NCBI GenBank assembly: GCA_947396885.1
Contig: OX377203.1
Location: 5,022,001 to 5,086,000, forward strand
Length of the DNA stretch: 64,000 bases
Origin: Heligmosomoides polygyrus polygyrus
Taxonomy: Eukaryota; Nematoda; Chromadorea; Rhabditida; Heligmosomidae
Direction: 5' to 3'
Positions 19,501 to 32,900 of this stretch are shown here, piece after piece. Position 1 is the first letter of the stretch. Every line of letters begins with the position of its first letter. Made by a program: the position numbers and the translations under genes. A model generated the notes under the pieces. The model ran no database searches. It was not told the DNA's origin and saw nothing but the letters and a program-made list of their open reading frames with translations.

Positions 19501-22500
19501 ATTGTACATGTTCGTAGAACAGTCAAACGAAAGAACTAGGAAAGGGTGGAACTCCGGGCCTGATCGCACATTTCAGGATGCCTTACCGATCTTGCCTTGA
19601 ATGGTAATTCCATAGTTGTTCCTATTCTATGCCCTGTAGATAATTTGTTGCTGAAGGCTTGTTTATTTTTCTGTGTTTGTTGATGATGATTTGTTTATTT
19701 TACATTGCAGTGTTACACACCATTCCTTGAACATTAGCGGTTGACCTCTTGAAGTTGAGACGTATAAGGTTTCCTTTTTTTCAGTTGAAATAATGGTTTA
19801 CAGCTAAATGTATTTTTTAACGAAATTTAACGATTTACCGGAAATTTAACGAAAATTTTCCGTTAAAAAATTTCGTTAAGAAAATTTAACGCCCAGAATT
19901 TCGTGTGCACCCCTGATCTGGACCCAGGAGTGACAAACTTACCAGGGTGATCACCAATGCACCATGCTTATACAATGAGTATTTCAAAGCGTTTGAAAAC
20001 CTACGGGCACAGAACATTCGGTAAATCTGCGACAGACCCTTCAATAGGTTGTCTGAAACTATTGTACCTTCAAAACTCCAGCAGATGTCAAGGAGAAGTC
20101 GAAAAATTTATTAACCCAAACCTCGCAACCTACCGTAATCGGCCGAAATTTTAAAAACGGATGTAAGATGCGTGATCGGCTCCCCAAATAGCCCCTTTGG
20201 GCGATATTTGGGTGAAAAATGTCCACGGACACCCCTTGACCTCTACCGGAGTTGTGAAAGTATTGTACGTATAACCTCCTAGTTCGACGCTCTTGAAACC
20301 TGGACATCTTAGACGTGAGTTTCAAAAAAATCCTTTTTCCTGCCAGGTTTGGTATAAAATCTTTATTGCGACCGACGTTTCGACGAACTCGTCTTTCTCA
20401 AGACCTGAACCAAGCTCGAAATGTTTTTGACTCTGTGAAATTCACTAGATCATAAATATCGCGTCTATCTCTTTACCAGGAACAACGTGCTCCCAGGCGT
20501 GTTTGGAAACTTTGCCACATCTGTGCGTTCTAACTCACCGATCCCTTCAGCGCAAAGAAACCGGATCAACTGCCCTTTATGGAGCAAGTAAGACCTATTG
20601 GTATGGTCATATACTGCTCCCAGTGCCGGGGAGGCGAAAGTGTGCACAATGCAGTATGTGCGATCTCACAGCTCGTATAAACGGATAAAAATAACGGATA
20701 TTCTCCAAGTTCTCTCTTNNNNNNNNNNNNNNNNNNNNNNNNNNNNNNNNNNNNNNNNNNNNNNNNNNNNNNNNNNNNNNNNNNNNNNNNNNNNNNNNNN
20801 NNNNNNNNNNNNNNNNNNNNNNNNNNNNNNNNNNNNNNNNNNNNNNNNNNNNNNNNNNNNNNNNNNNNNNNNNNNNNNNNNNNNNNNNNNNNNNNNNNNN
20901 NNNNNNNNNNNNNNNNNNACTCTACCACCTCCACGCTAGGGCACGATTCTTACGAAACCCCATTCCTCAGCGCTCTAACCCCACTCACCTTCGACAGGTC
21001 ACAACCAGGGGTGCACATTTAACGGTTAACGATTTAACGAATTTAACGAATTAACGACATTTTTCGTTAAAATCTGACTTATCGACTTAACGGAAATTTT
21101 TAGAAATGTAACGGAAATTTTTAACGGTCTTTTTTTCAGTGAGTTTATCACTTTCACCCTTAGTCCTCACTATTGTTGCAGGCCTCAACCTCCCGATTAG
21201 GACAGATCCTGAACAACTATTGAAATCAGAAAGAACATTTTTATGTTTTCATGCTATTCCCAGGTTCTTTATGGTGCATTCGAAGTTTTGGAAATAATGC
21301 ATTTTGGAACCAGAAATTTCTTCGCCGATCCCCCAGCACGTCAACGGATCGCCAAAGGTAGTGGTCTACCCTCTAACCTTCGTAAGATATGCCTATCCTT
21401 ACTTGGCGTTGCTTATCCTAGAATATGCTCTTTGTTGCGATCAAAGCTGTTGCGCCAGGCGGGACTCGAACCCGCACCTTCTGCTTTCTGCTTTTCAGCA
21501 CTCATCGTGATATCGGGATGACCCGGCGGCTGATATCAGTATGGAGCCGGTAAAGCTAACGCTTTACAATGTGACGGGTGAGTGCTGATGCGCCTCGAGG
21601 ATATCGCGTATGTTACGTGCGGACAAACAGCGCCATTGGTGTAAGGCGTAGCATCGCTATCCGGAAAGTATAAGGTGCGGGTTGAAGTCCCGCCTGGCAC
21701 AATAGTTTTGATCGCAACATAACATCCTGTTATAGCGTGTAGCCTCTATATTAGCCGCTGAGGCTTCAACAAATGTGTGAAAACATCACCCAGAATACTT
21801 TTGTTCGCTACGAGGAACAGTCGAGGGGGAGAGAATGTTCTCGGCCGTTGGGCGTTTTTTAAACGATTTTAGCAAAACGCTAATTACAAAAATTGGTGAG
21901 CTACTTTTTCTGATCATTAACATGTTGACGACGTGTCACACCTTCTCGGCGGTGTGGGACTGTGTGACACGGTGTCGTGTCACGATCCGGACTTTGCGAA
22001 AAATGGATTGGTCCCGCACAAAAGGCATGCGAAAGACGTGTGTTCGACAACGTGTTAACATTCTACTGATAGGCTTTTGTTGTAATTTTATTAATTATTT
22101 CTGTACTTAGTGCGCTGGTATCCACATCGAGACTGTATATGTTCATAGAACATAAAGCGGTTTCACAAAGAACTAAGAGGGGCAACTCCGGGGTCTGCTT
22201 GATCGCGTATTTCAAGATGCCTTCCCTGTGTGATGCGGACATCAGCCCACTAAGTACCGTTACCTTGAATGATAATTCCGCATCCGTTCTTATTCCACAC
22301 CCTGTAGATAATTTATTGCTGAAGTCTTGTTTATGTTGCTGTCCACACTTTGTTGATAGTGCATTGTTTATTTTACATTGCAGTCTTACACTTCATTCCT
22401 TGAATTTTAGCTGTTGACCTGTTGAAGTTGGAACGTACAACGTTTTCCTAGACTTTTCTTACTTAAAATAATAGTTTGCAGCTATATTACATTTTTAACG

Positions 22501-25500
22501 AAATTTAACGATTTACCGGAAATTTAACGAAAATTTTCCGTTAAAAAATTTCGTTAAAAAATTTAACGAGCAGAATTTCGTGTGCACCCCTGGTCACAAT
22601 TCGCTCAAAGCATTTTATTTTGCAATTTTATTTATTTATTTATTATCACGTGAACGTGTCATAAACAAATTATAAAAAATCAACAAGACAAGTCGCGAAT
22701 AAACGAAGACAAAAGACAACCATTAATCTCATGAGCAGAATCATCAAGGATCATTAAAGTCCTAATAATTAGGAACTACTGCATTCAATTAGGATTATGA
22801 TGACAGTCATTCAAACATTTGAAATCCACCGGTACAGAAACCTCTGTACTTAGCTTGATATTATAAGTTCCGACCCTGCCCTAATTGAGAAAAAAGCGAT
22901 GCCGAAACCTAGTTCTGGCTATTGGTAGCAAAAGCTTGCGGCAACGCTCATATACTTGGTCAGCATCTCTTTCTAGAGACGCTGGTCACCATTTGAAGTT
23001 CGTTGGAAGGTCGAAACTCTTCCTTAGTAAGATGGAGTGGATAGGCTCGGTGCGCTGATTGGTTGTAATTGCCTGGCTCGTTTTCGCCTCCTCATGTAGA
23101 CCACTTTAGCGGCAAGCACCCTACCTTCTGGGCCCTTAAGTGAGGTGTGTGAAAACGCTCGAAAGTGTAAGATATGTTAATTGTCTACATCAGATGACGT
23201 CCTTCCTGCTGAAAGCCATTACTTATATCGATTTCACGATGTGAAATAGAACAAATACATGGCGCAATCTAGTTTGTTCTCTGTTAGCAGCAGGCAGCAT
23301 CTATACTGCGCTCCCTGATATAATGATAAGATTTGCTCATCGTTCTAATCTCACAATGATTTCTCCATGTTCAGACACTCACATCGTCGGCCTGTTTTCC
23401 ATCTTCGTCGTGCCGTCGATCACATTCCTCATCATTCTTCCCGGTGTTCGTAAGAAGCGTCTATCGTCGGCGTTCTCGTTTCTCTTCAACATGTACGTCG
23501 GTGCCACCCTTTTAGGTGAGCCGTTTTGAAGAAAAAAGATAATCTTGAAGGGACTGCTTTGACATCTACATACTTGACGTGGACTGTTTGTGAGAAGTGG
23601 AACATGAAACTGAACTTGAGCGCTTGAATGTTGAAAAATTGCAGCGATTTGATAACTAGGGGTACTAACAGTTCGCTTTTTATTTTTATTTTTGCTCGCA
23701 GGCCACTCAGATGTTAGTGAATTAGTACCAGATTTGCCTCCGAAGCATGAAGCACTCTGCCTGTTTTATCGTGTCGGCAGCTCAGTCATGGTATAGGTCA
23801 AGTACACATTCAAGTAGGCCCGTCGATGTCACGTAAGAGCAGAATGCGTGGCGCACCCCACGGCGCGATCGATTGCGCCATCACGTTCCCTCACTCGCTC
23901 TCAACCCTGCTGTATATCTAAGCGACATGTACCTAACGCCTATTTTCTTCCATTCATCCTTCAAGTACGCTAAGATAAAGGTGAGTAAGAAAAGTTAATC
24001 GATTCCTTTTTGGGTAAATTTTATTTATTTGTTTAATTATTTGAAAACGTAGATGAAAACGATTTAGCATAGACGACTGAACGGCTGCAAAAAACCCAGC
24101 AAATTTCTGTCGGCAAAATAATAATATTAATATCAATAAATAAGCTAGTTTGCCATGGTTCGCTTTTCGATACCTATCTTTGATACACACATACGTAAAA
24201 CAGCGTCGAACGATTTTACCTCAAACTTGGGTAAGTGATCGTCAATCATTGTTACACTTATGATAGAAGTAAGATATTTGTTCAAATTTCTCACAAACAG
24301 GTATTCTGAAAATAAGGCGTAAGAACCCAATACAGATCATTGTTATGCAGGAGACTAGCCAGAAATTTGAAATCTTCACGAATATGCAACAATATCGGTT
24401 TTAAAACTTGACTGTTGTTTAGTGTGATAAATACATAAGTTAGTTTGCAGTGGTTCAGTTTTCGATACGTCTTTGATACACACGTACGCGAGACGTATTC
24501 GAACGATTTTACCTCAAACTTGGGTAACTGAACCACAGTAACCATAAAGACGTAAAAACAAATTACATGAAAGACAATAATGTGGCCCACGAGAAATGAA
24601 ACAGAAGCAGTGAGATAAGCGCAGTGTGCATTTTTCAGATGTCTGTCTTTCATAATAAGTTTCTGTTTACGTTTTTTGTAATATCCCACAAATCATTTTC
24701 TGACCGTGAGGAAGTAAAAAATAATGATAACGTAATTGGCAACAGAGAAAGAAATTACTTCCAAGATCAGCCAGCAATTTTTTATCTATGTCGTGGACAC
24801 TTGACAAATGTAATACTTACGGTGGCCAGGTCGAAACGCATGTTAGTGTAGTCTACCTCTTAAACGCTTTTTCTGATACAGCAGTGCAGTGGTAACTTGT
24901 TCTTGTTCCTCTTTAAAGCAATGACATCATGCTTTATAAGTATAAACAGTGCAGGCATAAACTTTTCAACAGCATCCGTTACAAAGCCAGATGTTTGGTT
25001 CGGAATTTCGTAAACATTACATTTGCATATGCCGTTTCAAAAAAAGTCAGCGCAATGGATTTGTAAGGATAAGAAGCAGAAGCACGCAAGAAACGAAACG
25101 GAGCGACAGCGGCAGTCGACCAGCCGGTTGCCCAACAGAGAAGGGACAACTATAGGCAACATCATGACTATGGAACATCCCACAGCCAAAGTACAAGCTA
25201 TGGTTAGGCATAGGATTCGAAACTATTCATTACAGCCGCCGCTATACAAGAAGGACAACAGGACTAAAAAACCGCCTATTGTAGGACGAGCCGTGGCGTG
25301 TCGCTATGATGGACTTCAATAGACCCATTGACCAAGGACACCAAGGGAAGAGAACATGGAATTGAGAGGGAGACCTCCACCAATTGTTCCCCCGGCTGTA
25401 TAAAATAAGCCGGTGGATCAGCAGGACAGCTCTCAGCTAACAATCGGCCCAATGTAGCGGCCGTTGTGACTGGTCTCATTCTTTTTCCCTCTTCGCTCTT

Positions 25501-26628
25501 TCTCACACTCTCTCTCTCCTCTTATGAACGGCTAATGGGTGTGATAGGAATGCTTCACAGAATAAAACTGATACGCTTCACTCCGCGTACCGCCACAGAA
25601 ACCCTAGGATCGACCCTATGCGGGTCGGGCGTCGTGAGAATAGACCCTCGAGGCGTGCGCTATGAATAATAAACCAACCATTACAACGTGTGCCGTCGTA
25701 CAGGGCCGTCGTCGGCTAAAACGTTAAGGCCACCCTCAGGGCCAAAATAGCGCGCCTTTAATTCTCAACCCGGGAGCCCTGGGGTGGATCCTTACAGATT
25801 CTTTGCAGACTTTGCGTGTTACACAAAAGTCGTAATATTCCACGACATCTGGTAACAATTCACCTTGCCCGCAGGGATGGAAAGCTCAGGGGTTTTTGTG
25901 GCAACCGAACCGCTGATTGATTCTGGGTAAATGCTAGAGTTTGCACTGCTCCGCCTGTGCTACAGGTGCTTGTCTGGTATCGGCCAAATACCAGACAAGC
26001 ACTTGTAGCACAGGCAGAGCTGTGCAAACTGTTCTAGAGAAGCACAGCATACAGCGATGCATATCGAGGCCTTTAGGATGGAAAGTCATGGTCAGAATTT
26101 ATTCCAGACACGCCGTTGATTATCAAGAGCGACATCTGCGTGACATTCTTCAAGTCTCCACTGTCTAGAAATAGAAAAGGGAAACTTAGAATCTATGTCC
26201 CTGTTGCAAGGACGCAGGCTAGCTCATGCTTCTTCCCCTAAAGGAATCTCAGAGAGCTCAATTTCTTGCTTGATGAATCCGAAAATGTCACACAGATGTC
26301 GCTGCCGGCTCTTAGGTCATTTATTACTCGTAATTTGTCTGTTTAAGCTCATTAGTGTTGTATTTTTTGACCTATCGTGATTTAGCCTTTATTGATGCGT
26401 CCTGGGGCCGGCTTCTTCAATGACGTACGTAACTTCAACGGAGAATTGCAAGCGAAAAGCTCAGATAAAGCGGCTTATCGCTCACTATATCTTGATAAGC
26501 CACGTTATCTGAGCTTTTCGCTTACAATTCTCCGCTAAATTACGTAAGTCGTTGATGAATCCGGCCCCTGGTTTCATTTTATTTCCTTTTGTTTTATATC
26601 AACGTGCATTGTATAACACGTCTCTGAA

Positions 26629-26668
<40 letters not shown>

Positions 26669-26962
26669 CCAGATTCCCAGAGCAAGAAGTAACGTAAGGT
26701 CTTCGTTCTTTACTAGTCGAGCCGGCCTTGAATTCCTGAGATTCTCCAAGAAAAACAAGTTGTCAAACTCACTAAGGCAATACAAAATATTAGTCGACCG
26801 GTATCTCCAGGAAGCTTATTAGTTGCCATCCACCTAGAGAGCTTGTTTGTGTCATGAATAGTACTAGTGTTGCCTGTTCTTTTTAATTCCATTCTCTCTT
26901 ACACTGGATTGTAGTTTGTTGAGTGTTGTTATATTTAATCGCGTGGTTATCCACATATATAA

Positions 26963-26993
<31 letters not shown>

Positions 26994-29900
26994 ATATGCG
27001 CGTAGAACGGCCAAGTATTAAACTCAAAGAATAAGGTCTTTGCCATTCCTTTGGTATCCTGGTCCTCCTCGGCGACATGAATCTTAATTTTATTTTTTGC
27101 ACAAACTGTGCACTTTAAATAATGAACGAAACCAATGATTGCTCTGAATTGCAAATGCTATTGTAACAGTATCATTTCCTCTCTGTTACATCATGTTTCT
27201 TTCTCCTATTTAGCATTCTGTTTTAGCTAGGTGTAGGTCTGTATTGCGCTTGATATGTAGTTTGTCTGGTGATTCTTATGGAACAGTGTTGTAGCATGGA
27301 ACTCCATGTAATAGATACTAAATACTAAATATTAGGCTGTCCGAAAAGTTTTGAAACAACAAAAAATCTTTTTTTATTCAACCATAGTTTTTTATGTACA
27401 AACTAGAAATCAACAATATATTCACCATAGAGCAATATAACCTTCTTCCATCGGCTCAGCAAATCTTTGATTCGTTTCGTCCAGAAATTAGCGGATTGCG
27501 ACTTAAAGAATTTGTCGACTGCCATTTTGAGATCATAATAGCTTTCAAATTTTTTCCCTCTCAAGTGATCTACACCGGTCCAAACAGATGTTAGTCGATG
27601 GCACAAGATCCGGAGAATACGGTGAATGGGCTACCGGATGGCGTCCAAGTTCGGCTATCCTCCCACAGGTTGTCGATGCAACGTGTGGGCGCACGTAGAC
27701 GTGCAACAGGCGAATGCTTGATCTTTTCCGTATCGTTGTCTATCCGCTCTCATTTCCATTCACTGGATCCTCCAGAAAATCCTTTCGATGCGGCTGCGCG
27801 AGGAGTGACTGGCATATGTTCAATCGCACTTGCTTATGTGCGTCAGTCAGCCTATGAGGGATCCATCTTGATGGAGTGGGTGCAGCTGAGGGTTGTTGCC
27901 AGTTCCCGTGTAGTTGCTTCTGGATTGGATTTGATAGAGAGCTGCAATCCATCATCATCGATAGCAGAAGGTCGTCCACTGCGCTCTGCGTCTTCAAGTT
28001 TCAAGAGTGAACCAACAGTGCACTGTGATGCAACTTAGAAGCCGTTCAGAGAAGTAACGGAGTGCGGCGCGACGAAATGATAAGTACCTTGGATATTGAT
28101 CTGGCAGCGCGGTTAATCGATATGGGAGATTATCATTACGTCGCGTCGCACCGCGATGGAGCTCTGAACGTTCCCTTCTCCAAATGCATCAGTGATACCA
28201 GAGACCGTTGTGCTTGCGTTGGAGCCTTGGCTCCATTCGTAGAAGATGACCACTTAGAGTAGTTGTTGGCTAATCATGCTCGACATGTCCCAAAATGACG
28301 CTCGCGGGCCTCCATATACTCATGAAGCAAAAGCTTGTGGACTGGCCTGTCTTTCTTCCTTGCCACCACAAACATTATATTCGCAAAAAAAGCACAATAA
28401 CCAACGATATGCTGCAGAAGTGCAACGCATGTTGGTTGAACTCCATGAATATAATACATCGATTCGTCGGTTGCCAATTGTGTTATTATTATTATTCGTC
28501 GTTTGACGATCTCGCGGTCAAAGGACAATTTGTGGGTTTTTACAAAAGAATGCAGCCTTAGCGCTATCAGATTTTTCGCGCTTGGGAAAGAAAAACTCAT
28601 TATAAAAGAAGTTATCTTGGAAATGCACACTGTCTCATCTCATTGCCTACATTTCATTTACTCATGCATCACATTATAGTGCCTTAAGGAATTTATTTTT
28701 TCGTCTTTATGGTTATTGTGGTTCAGTTACCCAAGTTTGAGGTAAAATCGTCTTTTGTATGTATGTATTACACATTGAATGAAATCGGAAGTCTTCGGAT
28801 AATTAGACAATTTGGATATGGGTAATTTTGACCCCGGATTTTTAGATGATTCGAACAATTTTCATGACACGGATTTTTGGATGGTTCGGATAATGGCAAT
28901 TTTGCGGGGGCCGGATAATTGAGTGATTTGGAGGGATATCCGAATCGGATATTCGAGAATGACATTCGGATCCAATGTTTAGTGCTTATCAAGGACACTA
29001 TCGAAACTGAACCGCCGCACCCTAACTTATTCATCACACTAAGAAACAGTTAAATTTTAACATTTTAATTTTAACCCGTTGGCATATCCATGGTGATTCC
29101 AAATTTCTGTTTGGTCTCGCCCACAACGGTGATCTGTATTGGTCTCTGGCGCTTTATATTGACCTTTTCAGAACACCTGTTTGTATGAAATTCGGAACAA
29201 ACTACGTCTTACTTCTATCGTAAGTGTAACAATGATTGACGATGACAGTGCTCGACATCTAGGTACTGTGACATGACGATCAAGTGTAACATCTTTTTCC
29301 CTGATGGTATCTCAAGGATTTCACAGTGGTGGAACGCTTTTCTCATTTTCATAGCTGGCTAATTCGGCAGTGCGGCGCACTGCATGCAATTAATTGTCTT
29401 TAGAAGTACTCGCGAAAACAAAGGGTTGGTTACAGATGTTATTGACCTTGGATTCTTCGCATTCAATACGCCTTCCTTTTAAGTTAACTTAGATCATACT
29501 TCAATCACCGTGTGAGTGAAAACTCGAATTAAGTTTTGAAAAACTACGTGAGCTTATCGATAACTAAAAGATTTGAGGAAATTTCGTCACCTCTGCGTAA
29601 CGATGAAGGCCGCTTGAGGAGCAGTGCGATGTTCGCTTCGCATCGTTCCACTGTTAGAAATTGCGCTGTAAACACTAGGACGAGCGGCGGAAAAGGGCGG
29701 CCAAGAAATAAGACCGAGTGATGAGCAGCTCGCACAGTAATAAACAGCGACTGCTTCATAGCGTAAAGATGCTTACAATTGCAAAATTTTTGGTGTTCAC
29801 AACATAACAGTTTCGGAAAGCAGACGAAGAGGCGATGTAACGCTATCCAACCGATGTGCCAGTTTATCCCTTCGTTGCGTCACGCCGCGATGGAGCACTC

Positions 29901-32900
29901 GTTTTAGGGATCGTTTAGAGTGCACGAGACGCGATGTGACGAAAAACTCCCATATCGATTCATCGCGTCGCTATCAAATTATGAGTGCACCATTACTGTG
30001 AGAAACACTGAAGCAAAGGATGTGGAGAAAAACAAAATGTTCTCTTTCTTCCTTTCTTTTTGCTGTTATAGCAGCATTTTGCTTTGAAAATTTAGGACAG
30101 ATGGAAAGGTGGAGTGTGTATTATCGTAACAGAAAAGGAGCAATAAAGTGATGAGGAAGCTGTCAATCGTCAAACTCTTTTCTTCAAGTTTATTGCGTTA
30201 CCTCATGTGAAGAGTTGACATCCTATATTCAGTATGTGCGTTAGGAGGAAACGATACTAATTGCATACATAATAATGGAAAAGTAATGTTAGCAACCGCC
30301 CCACCTCCCCTTTCTGGTTTGGTAGGCGTCGGTTAGCGATCCCCCGAATCCTTCATACGAAATGCCACATTGTCTGGCGATTTTGTGCTCCACTGCGAAA
30401 CGTGCGTCGCCTAATCGTTCTGGAGCCAATTTCACCTACGACGCTTTTCACCGCTGCGATGTCGAATACGGCTAATACGAGACGTCGCGTTAATGTAATG
30501 TCCTGGAGGCACTAACCATAGGCCGCCATCAAAACCTAGTGCAGTATTCTACAGTACTCTGTAGTCTTATCACTAGACAGTTATAAAAACTTAATATTTT
30601 ATTTTATTTTATTTATTTATGAACAACGTGCACCATACAAAACTGGTGAAAAAGCGTGTTATCAGTATGGCCTCTTTGGTAAGACCTAGACTTTCGCTGC
30701 AATTCAAAAGCCTAAGTACAAGGAGACTGCAACCACAAACAAAACATGCAATGAGACTAATTAGTATTACATGAATTAACTGAAAGGAACATTGGCAAAT
30801 AACTTTCGTGTATACTCGGATGCAGTAATCGGTTTGGCGAACAGTATAGCTACGGTGTGATTCCGACGGAGTAAGGAAATCACTTTCGAGCAGCTAGGCA
30901 GAAGGAAGCACCTAGGAGTCCGGTCTTAATTCTGGTCATACCTAGGCCTTCATTACTCTTCCATTCAAGGCTGCTTCCATAGTAACTGAGGAAAGCAAAC
31001 CGAACTTGCACTAGCAAACTGTATCAATGTCAAAAATATAGCTATATATAAATTATGTATGAAGAAAACATAAATGTAAGACAAGGAAACATCCATGATG
31101 GGTTGCATAGGCTCCTCTGAACTTAAGCTTGGAATAACCGCCTAAAACAAAAATAGAGCGGGCATAATGACTCACTAACTATGACAAAAGAACACACAAT
31201 ACAATACAAACAAGGAATAAGATCATAGTAACCACGGCACCACATCTCAGGAAACTCGCGATCCATTGAGCATATGCTAACGGAGAGGTAGATCTGCGGT
31301 CATCCGAACAATGCTAAAACGCGTAATGATGACAGTCTAGAATATTCAGGATTAGCAAAAATGCCGGTAGTTTAGTAAGCGATCTGACCTCATAAGGCTT
31401 CTTTTAAAAGCTTTAGCTCATCATCTAGCACATCGATAGGAAAAAGAATGAAAAACAGTTGAGTAATGTCTTCGATTTGTCCTACTGTAATGTTTAGGTA
31501 GAGTAGGACAAATCGAATGTATAGGCTATTTATTCTATGCTAATAGGCCTATAGACACAGTACTTGCTCGAAAGTAGCTTAAAGTCTCTCCTTAGAATAC
31601 GGTAGCAAAACGTGTCCGCCACTAGTCTTCTGCGTTGTAAGCAGGGATGTGCGGAATTTTCGTTTCCGTGTTCCGAATTCCGGTTTCCGGCTATTTTGGG
31701 TTCTTCCGTTCCGTTCCGTGTTCCGCCTGTTTTTGCACCGGAAGGCGAAACGGAAATGGGCACAGTTCCACATTAGTTTTCTATTGAACACAATCAGCGT
31801 ATCAGCTAAAACGATTTCTCTTTCATATAATTGTGAGAGAAATACTGTCTGCTAGTATTAATATTTTTGAAATTGGTTAGACTACCAAGAAAACCGCTCA
31901 AAAATGACAACGGCTGGGTGCAGGGCAAAATTAATATGCCACAAAGGCTATGTTTGCACTGTATGCTAAGAAAATGCAGTCAACATTTGAATGATCACAG
32001 CATTCTTGATCCATTAGTTACAAGTAGCTACAAAATTTTTAAAGCATATAGCGCAGTGTAATGAAACAAGGGGTTCAGTGAAGAAAATGGCATGCGGTTG
32101 TCTGCTCCAAAATTACATCAGTGTTCCTCATCAAAGGTGCAGATTTCAATTTTTGATTTCGTTAGGTGTGGTATTCATCCATATGGAGTTATGCGATTCA
32201 TTTTTCAACGAAGCATCACGAATATCTACCATGAGCTGTTATTTTGAATGACTATGGTGACTTATTGAATTCTGTCACAAAAGTATTGCTTCGAGATCCA
32301 TCTTGGAACTGTCCAGCTGTATCAGCTTAGACGTAAGGTTTCTTTTCGGCTAGCATAGGTTGAATATTCCCGTGGAGGTGTGGATCCACCATGACCAATC
32401 AGTCATCCAGTTATCATCTTAGATCCCAGAATCAATTCTGAGTACTAATTTTGGTGATTACAATGTAAATGCTAAAGTTGAATATGCAGATATCTATGCA
32501 GTCACCACGTCATCCATGATGCCACTGGCTTCTAAAAGGGTTGAGAGGAATCACTTTCGTGGTCGGAAAATCATCAAGGTGGATACTCCACTTTTAGACT
32601 TCACTCGAGTCAGTTTTTTTAATGCGGGTCTGTAGGTAACCTCAACTGATTAAGTCGGTTAAGTTTACCGTTAGTACCGTAGTATCAGCACCAAAAAAGT
32701 AAGCGAAAAACATCGCAGGAACTAGATATGGAAAGACCGCATGCTGAAATAGTGAGATAAGACCCCAAATTTGTTTTCCTTTATTGCTCAGCCATAGCTA
32801 AAGGGTAATCATGGCAATAATATGAATTCAAGCTTTGTTATGCTATGTTATGATGAGGATAAGCATTATCTGTAGAAGATTCTGCTGCTCGCAAAGTTAT

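Larger units (their letters stand above)
18489..19915 (+). mobile_element. hAT-type transposon, copy 2, with transposase C-terminal remnant
   Basis: The ends are CAGGGGTGCACATTTAACGG and inverse GTGCACCCCTG. The 8-bp target duplication ATCTGGAC is perfect (18481-18488, 19916-19923). TTAACG repeats crowd both ends. The interior keeps the hAT dimerisation domain. A family-A SINE is inserted at about 18776-19047. It shares its interior with the copy at 21006-22592. Confidence 0.94.
18062..19925. mobile_element. palindromic MITE (GGGGCCGGATTC family, divergent) carrying nested insertions
   Basis: The left arm 18062-18126 (AGGGGCCAGATCCATCAACC, then CCGCCAAATACCGACACTA) pairs with the right arm 18421-18488 (GGCGGTATTTTCACCG, then GGTTGATGGATCTGGAC). 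An RTE fragment sits between the arms. A hAT has inserted in the last bases of the right arm, so the MITE end resumes at 19924. Confidence 0.75.

Noticed and set aside
23323..23374. Start of DUOXA at ATG 23323 or 23356
   Set aside because: The exon at 13440 supplies the family-typical N-terminus and joins in phase to give the expected Asp before TM1; the bases before 23375 read as a splice acceptor.
30595..31640. Separate gene on + or - strand downstream of the CR1 RT
   Set aside because: No frame of useful length; it reads as the LINE 3' untranslated part.
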